Source of the DNA: Xenopus tropicalis
Lineage: Eukaryota; Chordata; Amphibia; Anura; Pipidae
Length of the DNA stretch: 64,000 bases
Direction of reading: 5' to 3'
Assembly (NCBI RefSeq): GCF_000004195.4
Contig: NC_030678.2
Location: 84,294,904 to 84,358,903, forward strand
In this document: positions 11,047-21,492 of the stretch, piece after piece
Layout of the letters: each line of letters starts with the position of its first letter
Numbering within the stretch: the first letter of the stretch is position 1
The notes under the pieces: generated by a model
Database searches by the model: none
What the model was told of the DNA's origin: nothing
The model's input: the letters and a program-made list of their open reading frames with translations, nothing else
Position numbers and translations under genes: made by a program

Positions 11047-12325
11047 TGTCAGGAACACGCCACTCTCAGACGCATATGACACGGGGACGGGGCAACATGA
11101 GGTTACATTCAGTCACCTTTCACACAGGTTAGACTAACATCAAGCTCCCCCAAACACACCACCGCCCCAAATAACTATTCACTGCCACCATCTATCATTA
11201 ACAGGTGATAGAAACCTAATACACAAATATATTACACAAGCTTTCTTACTGTAGTTAGGGTTAGTTTCCACTAATTTAACAGCACTCTAGCAGCCAAAGG
11301 GTTAATTTACAACTCACACTCTCCTGCTAGTAGTCAACTAGTTAATTAGCATTTACACAGAACTTGCCCCCTACTCAATACACATACAGTCAAGCAGTTA
11401 ATACATTCACATGTAAACAAGGTACATGAGTCTTTAGAGCCAAAGGACAGAACTTATTAAATTTTATATTTAACATTACAAGGGTAAATAGTGCATTTAA
11501 AAAGGTTTTACAAAAATAGACATATACATAAAAACAGCAAAAAAAAAAATAAAAGGGAATAAAACAGAAAAAACCCTATGTACGTTACCGAGTTATCTTT
11601 TGTGTCCTCCTGAGGTAAGAGTTTGGAAAATTGAGCCCACACTCCAACACAAATTGGAACCCCAAAATATGAGCTAACTAGTACCTGGGCCTGTGCCCTT
11701 TAATCCTCCTGCTGGGACCCTCCCTCATTACCATATGCATGAGGAGGGAGTGTCCAGGAACTTGTCACATGACCCCCCCTGTTGAGGGCTGCAATTCCCA
11801 GGCCAGTTTTGTGTCATATAATATTGGTTCTTGCCAGTACCCAATATTATTATGAAAATAGGGGCTTGTTTAAACCCATATGGGGGTGATCAAAAAACAT
11901 GAGGGGTGTCTCATGTCCCAGCCCCCCAGAAACGATCCCTCCTAACTGGTGGGTATAGGCAGTCCCTGTTTGGTACCATTGGGAAGCATGGGACCTCCTC
12001 ATAACCGATTTATGAGGATGTGAACCTTAAAGCAAAAGAGATATGGATCCCTTTCTATAATGCATGTTTTTCCTAGCTGCACCCCCTGCTGTTCTTTAGG
12101 TCCACAATTGCCTTTCTTTGATCAACAGATCAAAGAAACCAAAGGCCCCCAGTTTCCTGCCCCCAAATGGCTGGCCCCGCATTGTCTGACGAGTTTGATG
12201 AATTTGTCACCTTCCACAGTCCCTTGTTGTGTATTTAATTAACTGAGGGTGTCTTGTGGACACAAAGCTAAATGTTGCCAGGTTTAACTCTGGACATGCC
12301 AGGGAAATACTATGCTGATATGACA
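11047..12325. mobile_element. solo LTR, 1279 bp
   Basis: It starts TGTCA and ends TGACA, a perfect 5-bp inverted TG...CA terminus. Flanks are CCCCT (11042-11046) and CGCCT (12326-12330), a 5-bp target duplication with one change. Excision in silico rejoins the T2 host sequence. Two AATAAA motifs lie near 11548 and 11558. It contains no gag or pol frame, so it is the recombination remnant of an LTR retrotransposon or endogenous retrovirus. Family not identified. Confidence 0.8.
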
Positions 12326-12415
12326 CGCCTAAACTTAGCCTCTCAACAGCTGCCCAGAGCACACTGAGCTTGTCACTGACACTTCTAACAAACTCCAAGA
12401 TGACCCCCTGAATGC

Positions 12416-13104
12416 CTAAATCGTTACTGGTAACATTTAGCTGATGCTATATAAAATATGGAATTTCTATAGCCATATTTTTTAGGGTTTAGTTATTTTT
12501 TAAGAATACAATTTGCACAGACAAATAAATGCCATTAAGCAAAGAATTTTTCAAGATCAAAATAATGTTGCTATGTTAAAACATTAGTGGGGATCATTTA
12601 CTTAGGGACTACTTTGCAAATTTTTCTCCAATATCAGAATTCTCTAGCTACATTCTTAGCTCCCTTAGTTTTTTCCAGTGTACCAGTGTACTAGTAATTT
12701 TTAAAAATTGACCATACTTGCCTATAGGTCTTAGTAGATCTGCACAGGAGGTAGTAGGTTTAGCAACCCAAAAAAGAAAAATTAATAACAGGTGAGAGAA
12801 CTTATGGCCTTCATCGCATCTTTATGTTGGGAACCATGAAAGAACATTTTCTTCCAAAAAATAAATACATGGAATTATGTTTACTTGATATTCGTAAAAA
12901 TGCTAATTGTCGCCATTTAATGGTAGCTAAGGATCTGTATCTTGGGCAACATGAATTGCATCTTAACCTGAGGGACTCTGGGCCTCCTATATTGCTCTAC
13001 TGCCCCATTATTTCAGAACTTGCAGAATACAGGTTTTTAACAGATTTTCTTTACCACATACCACAAGATAAACTGACTTCACCCTTCTACTGCTTGTTTT
13101 TTTT
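12416..13104. other. no gene seen
   Basis: AT-rich. 'GGGGATCATTTACTTAGG' near 12591 resembles a MITE end, without a partner. The 105-codon frame at 12824-13141 ends in a run encoded by the ATT microsatellite and shows no domain. Confidence 0.45.
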
Positions 13105-13130
13105 ATATTATTATTATTATTATTATTATA
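13105..13130. repeat. (ATT)n microsatellite
   Basis: About eight ATT units, ending 30 bases before the hammerhead motif region. Confidence 0.9.
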
Positions 13131-13560
13131 CAACAACCTAAGTGCAAAATTTGATTTATTGCTCCTGAGGAAGCGTGTAGTAGAACACGTGAAACGCGTT
13201 GAGCTTTGGAGGACACTCCAATTGTTTTTACTTATATACTACTGCTGTACTGTAAGTAGCCTGCAGAGCGCAGGGCCTTTTATATTTATTAAATAGTTTT
13301 ACACTATATTTGCCTCATTTTTCTATTCTATATACACCGCTGAACGGGATCTTACTTCAATCAAAAGCCCAGTGGGGTTTTGTTTATATGCGTTCTGATA
13401 CGTTATTCTGGTGAGCAGTTTGTACATATATAGAGCCTGGGTCACATTTAAGGTGGTGTTCAACTAAAGCTCTCACCCGATTCATTGTTATTATTTTTTG
13501 TTTTACTTTTTTGCACTATATATTGTCTTTTATTTTACATGCGCTTCTATCAACATTCTG
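13131..13560 (+). mobile_element. hammerhead-bearing retroelement fragment
   Basis: It carries the motif at 13161-13204 followed by about 350 bp of sequence typical of dispersed frog repeats. No reverse transcriptase is present. Placed with Penelope-like elements or their non-autonomous relatives on the ribozyme alone; boundaries are approximate. Confidence 0.45.
13161..13204 (+). ncRNA. hammerhead ribozyme motif, core fully conserved
   Basis: Stem I is GCUC (13161-13164) with GAGC (13201-13204). Core CUGAGGA (13165-13171) fits CUGANGA. One extra A follows, then stem II GCGUGU/ACACGU with a terminal G-U pair. GAAA is at 13191-13194, then C-G-C-G-U-U. Stem III is the self-complementary ACGCGU and cannot close on itself, so a dimer is expected, as described for Penelope-like hammerheads. 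Predicted cleavage follows U13200 (GUU triplet). The extra A before stem II departs from textbook hammerheads. Confidence 0.6.
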
Positions 13561-15309
13561 CACACAGTTACTTAATAATTTAGTATTAAAAAAATATGTC
13601 CATCTTGTTCAACCTTTGTGTCTAAATTAAATCTGCCTAATTGCAGTTTATTTTCATGTGCCAATTCTTTAAAAAAAAAAAAAAACTTTCCTGACTTGTC
13701 AAAAAAAAAAGTATTTAACCTTTTTATTGACATTTGAGAATAATGGAAGAGGCAGCAGAACTCAAGAGAAGTCGACCAGGTTAATGTTAATGGAGGGTTG
13801 CTCCAGGGCTTGAAATCCACAGCAACCAATTAGATGCTAGCTTTCAAACAGGACACCAGTAATTGCTACCTGCTAATTGGTGGCTAAGGGTCAGTAGCAC
13901 TGACAGAATTTTACATAACCCCTTAAGTCTGAAATATCAGTTCACAGTTTGGGCTGAATGGCCTTTAGGCTGCATGTTTTCAGTCAGGTTTCCCAGTGTG
14001 ATGTGCACTCTTCCTTTACCCCATAGTGAAAGTCATTATGCATGCATCTGCTTGTGTCATAAATAGCACTTGGCATTATACAGCATGGCTTATGCATAGC
14101 AATGAATGTTCTCTTAATGCACTCCAGCTATTCTGAAAACACATGGTGTTTTATCCCCTGCCAAACTCCAGGGTAAACTCAAAGCAGCATTTCATTCATT
14201 TATGTCTGGAAGGGAATGTAATGGAAAGAGCAAAGATGGTTTTATGGTCTACTTTGCAAGATTGCATTACTTCCAGACATTTCAGCAGGAAGGGACTTTT
14301 CATTATAGAATCTAGTGAATTCTCTTTACCTCCCTGCTGATATCCCCTTTCAAGGAGAACGTAGATTCATCAGGCAGGGTTTAAAGACATAGCATTTGTT
14401 TTTTTTTAACAAATAGAAAGTGGTATATTTCTTGAAGTACCTAGGAGGTATTTGCTTTTTAACCAGCATTACAAAAGATAAATCTGTAATTATTACACTC
14501 TCCTTGGTAGCAGGTCAGCACTTTGGCCTCCTTTTCTTTCTCTGCAACAATGCATTTCTACTGAAAGGTTTGAGCAATTATATATGTATCCCATCGTCAA
14601 GTCAGTACATGAGATACTTTATAATAAGGGTATGATTTTTTATTCATACAGATTCCCCTTAGCAGTAAACCCATCCCCAGACCATTCCTATCCTTGTCAT
14701 GGTCCCCTCCTCTTGACTCGTTCCTTGCTCTGTACCTGGGGCCCCTATCAGGGTAGAAAATAAGTTTCCAAATAGTTTCTTCCCACATGTAGTATTGAGT
14801 CTAGCGATTTAAATCCTTCTGTGTATTGCCTAGCTCAATCTATATTACATTTCCCATACATATTCCCATTATTCTTATCTGTGAATTTAAATTAAAAAAA
14901 ATGGGTACTGAATGGATAAAACTGTTAGTGTAAACAAATCCAGACAATCCTCTGGATCCATGTTCATTATGTCAGGTTACTGCAATTGTGGCTATACTTC
15001 CATGGGATAGGGTATAAACCCATGCTTTAACTGTGATGTTATAATTGTCAGCGTTTCTGTTCCATATTGAATGAATCATTGACGCTCATCCAAGCCTATT
15101 CCTCAAAATGGCTTTTTATACTATTTGTTGCAGTCTGTTATTGTTGTAGCTCCATATGGCCTATATAAAACTATACAATTTCTGGTCACACTGGGATGAG
15201 ACACATGTTGCTAACTAAAGTAATATGTGCCGTGTGTTTTTATCCAAAACTCTCTCTGTTTGTTTAAGATAGCAGCTACAATTTTAGCTTGGTGTGATGT
15301 AACTTCCCT
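13561..15309. other. no gene seen
   Basis: It holds A-runs at 13671-13685 and 13701-13710. The short open frames (13572-13829, 13863-14066, 14420-14635) show no recognisable protein. No repeat family recognised. Confidence 0.45.
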
Positions 15310-15624
15310 TTCCTCCTGCTTTGAGTCTTTGGCTGAATGGCAGCTCTAGGCTCATATTACAACAGGAAGGGTAGGAGGGGTAAGGGAGGGGGAGAGAGGA
15401 GCAAGCTCAAGCCCCCCTGGAGGTTTAAGCTCCAGAAGGAATGAAGGAAGGAAGAAGAAAGTTTGATACAGAGAACCATATGTACACAATAGAAGAAAAG
15501 AAATGTGGTGTTTCTTTTGACAGAGGACTCAGAACAGCATTACTGTGAGTGCTTATTGGTGTATTTACATAGATTTTTTTGATAAAGCTTACTTAGTTTA
15601 AACCTTTCCTTCTCCTTTTTTTTA
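15310..15624 (+). mobile_element. T2-family MITE, right end only
   Basis: The end 'AAGCTTACTTAGTTTAAACC' plus 'TTTCCTTCTCCTTT' matches the right end of the complete element at 58950-59406, as do the upstream 'GTGAGTGCTTATTGGTGTAT' and the purine-rich block at 15360-15480. The left half is missing or too diverged. Confidence 0.75.
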
Positions 15625-16569
15625 TGTTAGTATGTAAATAAAAGAGACTAGGAGAATAAAGAGGTTGGGTGAGAAAAGGAGGAAAAATAGTTTGGAAAGC
15701 GGGTCTAGGATCTAAGGTTTTCTGGTGGGCCCCTGGATTCTCAGTCCGTCACTCGTTTCAGCACTTGATGAAGAGGGTCTGCCAACTAGGATTCGACAAA
15801 CTACTGCTAGCAACATTATGGTAGTCAGTAGCGGCTTTGTAATAAAGGCACAAGCATTACTCTAGGCCCTCTAGAAAACCCTTAGTAGCCAATAGGCTTA
15901 TTTTATTTGTTGGTCTGCTGTTTGAATTCAAACTTCTGATTGATTGCTGTGAGTCACTAGACACATGCTGCTATTGTATTCATGCCTTATTTCTTATCAT
16001 CGTCCTGACCATATCAAAGATAAAATGAATTTTAAGTCTGTAGTGTACCTTGCTTGACAGAAGCATTATCTTTGGTAAGGAAAAAAGAAAGGCCATAAAA
16101 AGAACTACTGAGTGCACCTACTGAGTTCCTAACAATATATTGAGTATTATAGCTGCCAGACAACCTTCTAAACCACAAACTTTTCAAACACCAGTTGTTT
16201 TACGCCTAAGGGAGGATGCAGGGAAGAAGTCTAAGGCATTTAGTAATTGCTTTTCAATTTCTGAGATTCCAGTACAAATCTAAATAATTCCCAGGTGTTT
16301 CCTAGTTATACACAGACCTGACTATGTGCACCTGAAGCAGTCTGTCTGACAGTCTCTTCTAGTAATTGTCTTTGGTCACAAGAATATTTTAACTGTTGGT
16401 GATTTTCCTTTTTTGATTCTGCTCTGTCTTTTCTGTGCCGAACTACTGAAAGCCTAAATAATGAAGGAATACCTAAGTTAAGATCCACACATTAACTTCT
16501 ATTATGAATGGGAAAGAATCAAACAAGAATAAAAATATAATTAAAGTTTGAAACAGATTTTGATTTTTT
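15625..16569. other. no gene seen
   Basis: Unremarkable AT-rich sequence. A 'CTTGATGAAG' string near 15765 was checked as a hammerhead and rejected. Confidence 0.45.
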
Positions 16570-17300
16570 TTTTTTATTAGGCTATAGTGATTTGCTTAAT
16601 AATGGGGTGAGCACAATCGCCATGTTTTACTTGCAAAATGTACAACTTTTTCCGAAATCCCAGTGTCATTGTGGACACAAATGGGCGATTCTCTTGATTG
16701 TACTGCACCTACTGCAATTTGCCAAGATAGATGCAACTGCATGTGTGCTTCATTGGATGCAATTGCACCAAATATTCTAGAAGTCTACCTGGCAGCACTT
16801 CCAGTGTTGCTTGTGTCATTTCAGTTGTTTGGCGTACAAGTGACGTGCGTGCTTTATTCTTTCCCCACAAGTATGCTGCCTATTAACAAAGAGCACTGAG
16901 GGTACCCTAGAGCTTCTGCCTAGTCTGGAGGTAGTGGTAGCTCCAGGGGTTGTTTTTTATTCTTTCACCACAAGTGTGTTCTTTATTCTTTTTGCAGAAC
17001 ATATGTGCTTTATTTTTTTGCACAACATGTGTGCTTTATTCTTTTGACACAAGTGTGCTGTGCCTATTAAAGCAGGGCACTGTGGAAACCCTAGAGCTTT
17101 TTCCTGGTCTGGAGGTGGTGGTAGCTCCAGGGTTCCCCTGCATCAATATTTGATTTGAAAGGCAGGAAGGACTGCCAAATGCAACTATAGGAAGGAGCAA
17201 TAAGCACAAGTACCTTTAATGAAAGTAGTTACAAGGGCAACTGACTGTGGTAGAAAAGTGTAAAAGTTGACCATTGTGCTTGCAGAGGTAATGTATTATG
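16570..17300 (+). repeat. dispersed repeat, copy 1, with internal duplication
   Basis: Shares 'GGCAGGA', 'AAGTACCTTTAATGAAA', 'CAACTGACTG', 'GTGCTTGCAGA' and the 'CAATTGC' blocks, in order, with 31195-31720. Here a segment is duplicated: the block ending 'GGAGGTAGTGGTAGCTCCAG' near 16940 recurs near 17125 as 'GGAGGTGGTGGTAGCTCCAG'. Between them are several imperfect units of 'GTGCTTTATTCTTTTGCACAA' type (16852-17054). Family not identified. Confidence 0.75.
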
Positions 17301-18138
17301 TTTGCTACTACTTGCTGAACACATTAATCTATTAGCAGGATACACAGTATGATATGGAACTACAAAAATAAGAATTATTGATGGAATTTACTTTAATGTT
17401 GGCTCAGTGTTTATTATGCTCAGTGCTTTTCCTTCTGTAACTAGTGGTTTCTTTGTTTGAATGGCAGAGCTCTCTCCCCACACTTTCTTCTGTTTGGGGT
17501 CCTGGTTAATGCTGTAGAAAATGCCTGCAGTGTAGTAACCTGTAGTAAGTAAATATCAATAAGTATAATTTTATAAATAATGTTATAAAATTTGGCCGAA
17601 AGGAAAACTATTAACCATCATTTTTACACTGCAAGTGCCATCTGGCATTTTCGAGAAACTTTCATTTTCCCAGGGTATTATTTTACAACCATGTATTTAT
17701 ATGTTCAGATTAGAAAATTCAGACTTTTACAAAAAGCAAAGCCAGCCTTCCCTAACCTGTGCAGTTATTCGAAAGAATTATATGTGAGCACATGGCATGG
17801 CTATATCTCAAACAAATCTTTGGAAAAACACAATGAAAGGTCCATTATTAAAATCAACAAGTTTATCATAATGAATACTATGGAGCCCAGTTATCATCCC
17901 TCTGTAATTATTACACAGTGGAAACAACTGTTACTGCTTAGTAAATCATTACTGTTAGTTTTAGATTAACAATGTATTTTCTGCACTGAAGTAACTCATT
18001 CCAGCACAGGCAGACTCTGACAAGTTATTACCTTACAACCCCATGGAGCAGAATGGCAAGTTCAATATATTCTGATGAACAAACATAGTTATCAGCCTTG
18101 ACAAATGTGTCAGTTCGTTAAGAAACTTTCCTAAAGGT
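17301..18138. other. no gene seen
   Basis: It includes a 125-codon frame at 17592-17969 that begins with TTG and has no recognisable domain, so I do not call it. No repeat recognised. Confidence 0.45.
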
Positions 18139-18159
18139 TATTTTATTATACTTCGGCCC

Positions 18160-18160
<1 letters not shown>

Positions 18161-18202
<42 letters not shown>

Positions 18203-18277
18203 GACCTGCAGAATGAAATGCTACTAAATATATAGATATATATGTAAATATATGTATATATATATATATATATATAG
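18161..18277. repeat. two (TA)n tracts
   Basis: TA runs at 18161-18200 and about 18228-18277 flank a 28-base non-repetitive piece. They abut the Penelope-like fragment, as the (TA)n at 4475 does. Confidence 0.9.
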
Positions 18278-18389
18278 AAAATAATCATCTGTGGCCAGCA
18301 CACCCTTCAATGTTTCATCAAAAAATTTTTTTATTGCAGATATATTGTTAAAACCAACGTTTCGGTCCTCGTTAGGACCTTTCTCAAGG
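18278..18389 (-). mobile_element. Penelope-like fragment joined to a Tc1 remnant
   Basis: On the minus strand it runs from the hammerhead-like motif through about 75 bases to the (TA)n tract. Its other edge meets Tc1-like transposase sequence at about 18388, right where the hammerhead core begins. Reading through the junction gives a chimeric frame (18224-18583). Confidence 0.55.
18354..18389 (-). ncRNA. hammerhead-like motif with U3/A8 core
   Basis: Minus strand: stem I CC/GG plus G-U pairs, UUGAGAA in place of CUGANGA, one extra A, a perfect 5-bp stem II GGUCC/GGACC with a 6-base loop, GAAA, CGUU. Predicted cleavage would follow U at 18356. As in the copy at 4575, C3 is U and G8 is A, which preserves pairing between the two positions. 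Stem III is the self-complementary ACGU. Confidence 0.5.
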
Positions 18390-18955
18390 CCTGTGAGTTT
18401 AGGTGGACGGCCTTGTCTTGGTAGGGTTACAGTTGTGCCATACTCCTTCCATTTCTGACTGATCGGTGGAACAGTGCTCCGTGGGATGTTCAAGGCTTTG
18501 GAAATCTTTTTGTAGCCTAAGCCTGCTTTAAATTTCTCAATAACTTTATCCCTGACCTGTCTGGTGTGTTCTTTGGACTTCATGGTGTTGTTGCTCCCAA
18601 TATTCTCTTAGACAACCTCTGAGGCCGTCACAGAGCAGCTGTATTTGTACTGACATTAGATTACACACAGGTGCACTCTATTTAGTCATTAGCACTCATC
18701 AGGCAATGTCTATGGGCAACTGACTGCACTCAGACCAAAGGGGGCTGAATAATTATGCACACCCCACTTTGCAGTTATTTATTTGTAAAAAATGTTTGGA
18801 ATCATGTATGATTTTCGTTCCACTTCTCACGTGTACACCACTTTGTATTGGTCTTTCACATGGAATTCCAATAAAATTGATTCATGTTTGTGGCTGTAAT
18901 GTGACAAAATGTGGAAAAGTTCAAGGGGGCCGAATACTTTTGCAAGCCACTGTAT
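18388..18955 (-). mobile_element. Tc1-like transposon, 5' end remnant
   Basis: The outer end at 18955 reads TACAGTGGCTTGCAAAAG on the minus strand, a Tc1-type terminal inverted repeat next to TA. Within it follow a long terminal region, a short leader and a transposase start codon at 18583. Everything downstream of the first DNA-binding helix-turn-helix is lost at the junction with the Penelope-like fragment. Confidence 0.9.
18391..18583 (-). pseudogene. Tc1-like transposase, N-terminal fragment
   Basis: About 64 codons from the ATG at 18583. Residues 8-48 form the first paired-like helix-turn-helix that binds the terminal repeats ('GYKKISKALNIPRST' at 23-37). Residues 58-64, GRPPKLT, are the GRPR-type linker between the two helix-turn-helix units. 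A full Tc1 transposase is about 340 residues with a DDE catalytic domain; that whole part is absent. From residue 65 the frame is read-through into the Penelope-like fragment and TA repeat, so the 119-codon frame has no biological meaning beyond the N-terminus. Confidence 0.9.
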
Positions 18956-19685
18956 ATATATCCAGCTGTATACATATAGCTGAATGAATAGTTTATAATT
19001 GAGTTTCCCGTTCAGATCTCCCCTACTTTTTCCATGTGAGCGGATAAAGGTTTATGGTATATGTCATTGACTCCTTGACTTCTCCCCCTGCTGCATGCCC
19101 TGCTTTAAGGGACAGATAATATTTTGAGTGATTTTTCTGTTTGTTTAACTCCCTAAAGAAAGTCACCCAGGGTAGTCTTAATTTAACCTAATTACAAATT
19201 ACAGAATTTTCCTAGCTCCTAGAGCAAATTTTCTGTGGATGGATAAATTAATCATGTTCATTCATTTGTTACTGGATATTTTGGTAACCTGGGTACAAGT
19301 TAAATTTATGACTGCTCCAAGTTTTGCTGTGGGTGAAATTATAGCTTGAAATAAATTTGTATTGTACCTTGATGCTGGGCTTTTTTTTCATTAAAACCAC
19401 ATCTGCATGCTTTGATTAAGGATGATTAGGCACACACATTCTAAATACATTACAGAATTTGTTTTGTAACTCCCAGCCAATACATCATATTGAACTTAAT
19501 TAGCTGACAGTGGGTTATAAATGAGTATAATTGGATGCTGGATTTCACCAAATAAATTTCTTGATTACGCTGCCAGATTTCTTGTAATGGATGGATGGTG
19601 TGATTTTAAGGTGAGGTGAGAGAGCATGAAGGGTTATGTGTCAGGCTTCGAGATAAGGAGGAATTATACAGTGGGCTTATCTTAG
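18956..19685. other. no gene seen
   Basis: No repeat recognised. Relatively complex sequence between 19400 and 19600 could be conserved noncoding DNA, but nothing in the window itself shows this. Confidence 0.4.
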
Positions 19686-19833
19686 TACAGGTATGGGATC
19701 TGTTATCCAGAATGTTCGGGACATGGGGTTTTCCAGATAAGGGGTCTTTAGTTAGTTTGGATCACCATGCTTTAAGCCTAGTAAAAAAATCATTTGAACA
19801 TTAAATAAACCCAATAGGATTGTTCTGCTTTTG
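19686..19833. mobile_element. 'TACAGGTATGGG' MITE, left half
   Basis: TACAGGTATGGGATCTGTTA and the following 130 bp match the left half of the family. It breaks off at 'CAATAGGATTGTTCTGC' where C-rich sequence begins. Confidence 0.85.
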
Positions 19834-20258
19834 TGGAAGCTGTACCTGCCCCCACCGCAATCAGTTCCCTGAGGTTAGAAGCCCCCTTTCTCTGACCACC
19901 ACAGCCCCATTTTCCACCGACCTATGGCTGTAATCCCTAGCCTCAGGCCTAAATCCCATTTATCTATGGACTCCTTGGCTGCGACTATGTTCCCCTGGAT
20001 TAATATCCTCCTTGTTACCACCTTCAAATAATGGGCAGGAGGGTGGGAGCTGCTAAAGTAAAATGGCGCCTTTCTTTTCTGCTCCTCCCTGCTTGTTATA
20101 TCCTTAACACCTCTTAGCCAATCCCCCTCCGGACTACATTACCCATAATCCCTAAAACCCAACACTCTCCCAGGCCTTTTCCTAACCTTGTCATGGCCCT
20201 GTATCCTTAAAAAGGAATATATATTCTTGTCAATAGGGAGGTGTCCTTACATTCAGTA
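19834..20258. other. C-rich insert, possibly LTR-like
   Basis: The stretch is strongly C-rich on this strand. It has a CCAAT-like 'TTAGCCAATC' near 20114 and a TATA-like 'GGAATATATATTC' near 20215, and it interrupts a MITE, all suggestive of a retroelement LTR. I could not find matching TG...CA ends with a target duplication, nor the other half of the MITE, so this stays tentative. Confidence 0.3.
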
Positions 20259-21492
20259 TCATGCTGCTTGTGCTTGAAGAGTACTTCACTAATTATCCAT
20301 TCCATGGGCAAAACACTATGAAATTAATTGACTTAAACAGTGTCCGCTTATTGCGTGGTATGAGAGTAACACTAGAATCACAGGCAGGGGTAAATATTTT
20401 TACAGCCAGCTTGGAAATATTTCAAACTCTTTCAGTAAATGCAGTCAAGGGAGATGAATAGAGCTGCTATCGCTGACCAAGTAATACAAGCCAGCTTTGT
20501 AATTTGTCGCCAGTGAACTGAACAGGAGATGAGCAAACAATGACATTATAAAGCTGTAGAGTATTCAGTCTGTGGCATCTGCTCACACAAAGGGTGGTCT
20601 GAAAGCCAAGAGAGGTCTGATAACCAGACTGCCCATAGCTAAAACGTATTAGACTATCATTTGCATATATTTCCCCTTACTTCCATCAGCTTTGCTTTCA
20701 CGGAGAACGCGGGAAACAATTATAAACATATTAGAAGGCTTGAATTATGGCTGTGCTAACTGGGTGTCTAAGTGACTTGTTAGCTACTAATTGGCCTGGT
20801 AATTATGCAGTAAACAGTATGGAATGCAAAATGAAAGAATGTACTTTTGCCACAGTGACACAGGAGGGTAAAAACTACACCACAGGCAAATAGTAGCTTA
20901 AAGATAGAAGAGGGGAAAACACAATTCTATGAATCATGTAGTAGCCATTTCTGGCGTATTAGCTTTATTATGTCTCTGCTGAGTTTTCAGATCTTTGGTT
21001 CATGAATTTGATTTAAGAACCAGAGCTACTGATCTGTACAGTTTCAACCCTCAGGAATAAAGCTATGTTATCAAAGTGAATGGTTTGTAAAAAAAAATAG
21101 CAAGGAATATATCTTGTATATTGCTATCCATTTTAATCTTCTTTTCTTTCCAGAAGATGCTATTGTACCTTTTACATTTAGATCTCTTTTCTGTAGACAC
21201 AGTATTAACACTAGTCCAAATGTTGTCATTTGGTTGTAAGTATAGCTATTACGTACATAAAGTTTGGAATAAAAAATTCTCAGTTCATGGTTGGAATTCA
21301 GAAGCAGAAATGCTGGAATGTTAATCTTTGACCCTTACAGATGAAGAAAACTAGCCAAGTAGAAGGCTTCCCATATCCCACCATTTTATTTTGTTTACAA
21401 AGGTAATTGAAGCACTAAAATAGATGCACAATTGTATGTACTTTGACACTATTCACAAAGGTTGTTGCACCTGTACACTAAGCATTTTAAGA
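20259..21492. other. no gene seen; repeat-free block
   Basis: No transposon or open frame of note. Sequence from about 20460 to 20850 is of higher complexity than the surroundings and is a candidate conserved noncoding element on that ground only. Confidence 0.4.

Larger units (their letters stand above)
10366..12415 (+). mobile_element. T2-family MITE, right-truncated, hosting two insertions
   Basis: It begins TTAAAGGAGAACTAAAGC, the T2 terminus. The interior matches the copy at 34742-35690: 'CACATTATATTTTTGGCTTCTGTACC', 'CCTTTAGCAGTGAAGA', 'AATCAGCCCTGTAGC' and, after the LTR, 'CAGAGCACACTGAGC'. The host is split by a MITE (10577-10866) and by a solo LTR (11047-12325). The expected right end is absent. 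Confidence 0.85.

Noticed and set aside
15763..15815. 'CTTGATGAAG' followed by 'GACAAAC'
   Set aside because: Stem II does not pair and GAAA is interrupted by C.
17592..17969. 125-codon plus-strand open frame
   Set aside because: TTG start, no recognisable motif, no splice or promoter context.
19834..20258. Calling a second solo LTR
   Set aside because: No matching TG...CA ends with a target duplication could be found, so it is kept only as a C-rich insert.
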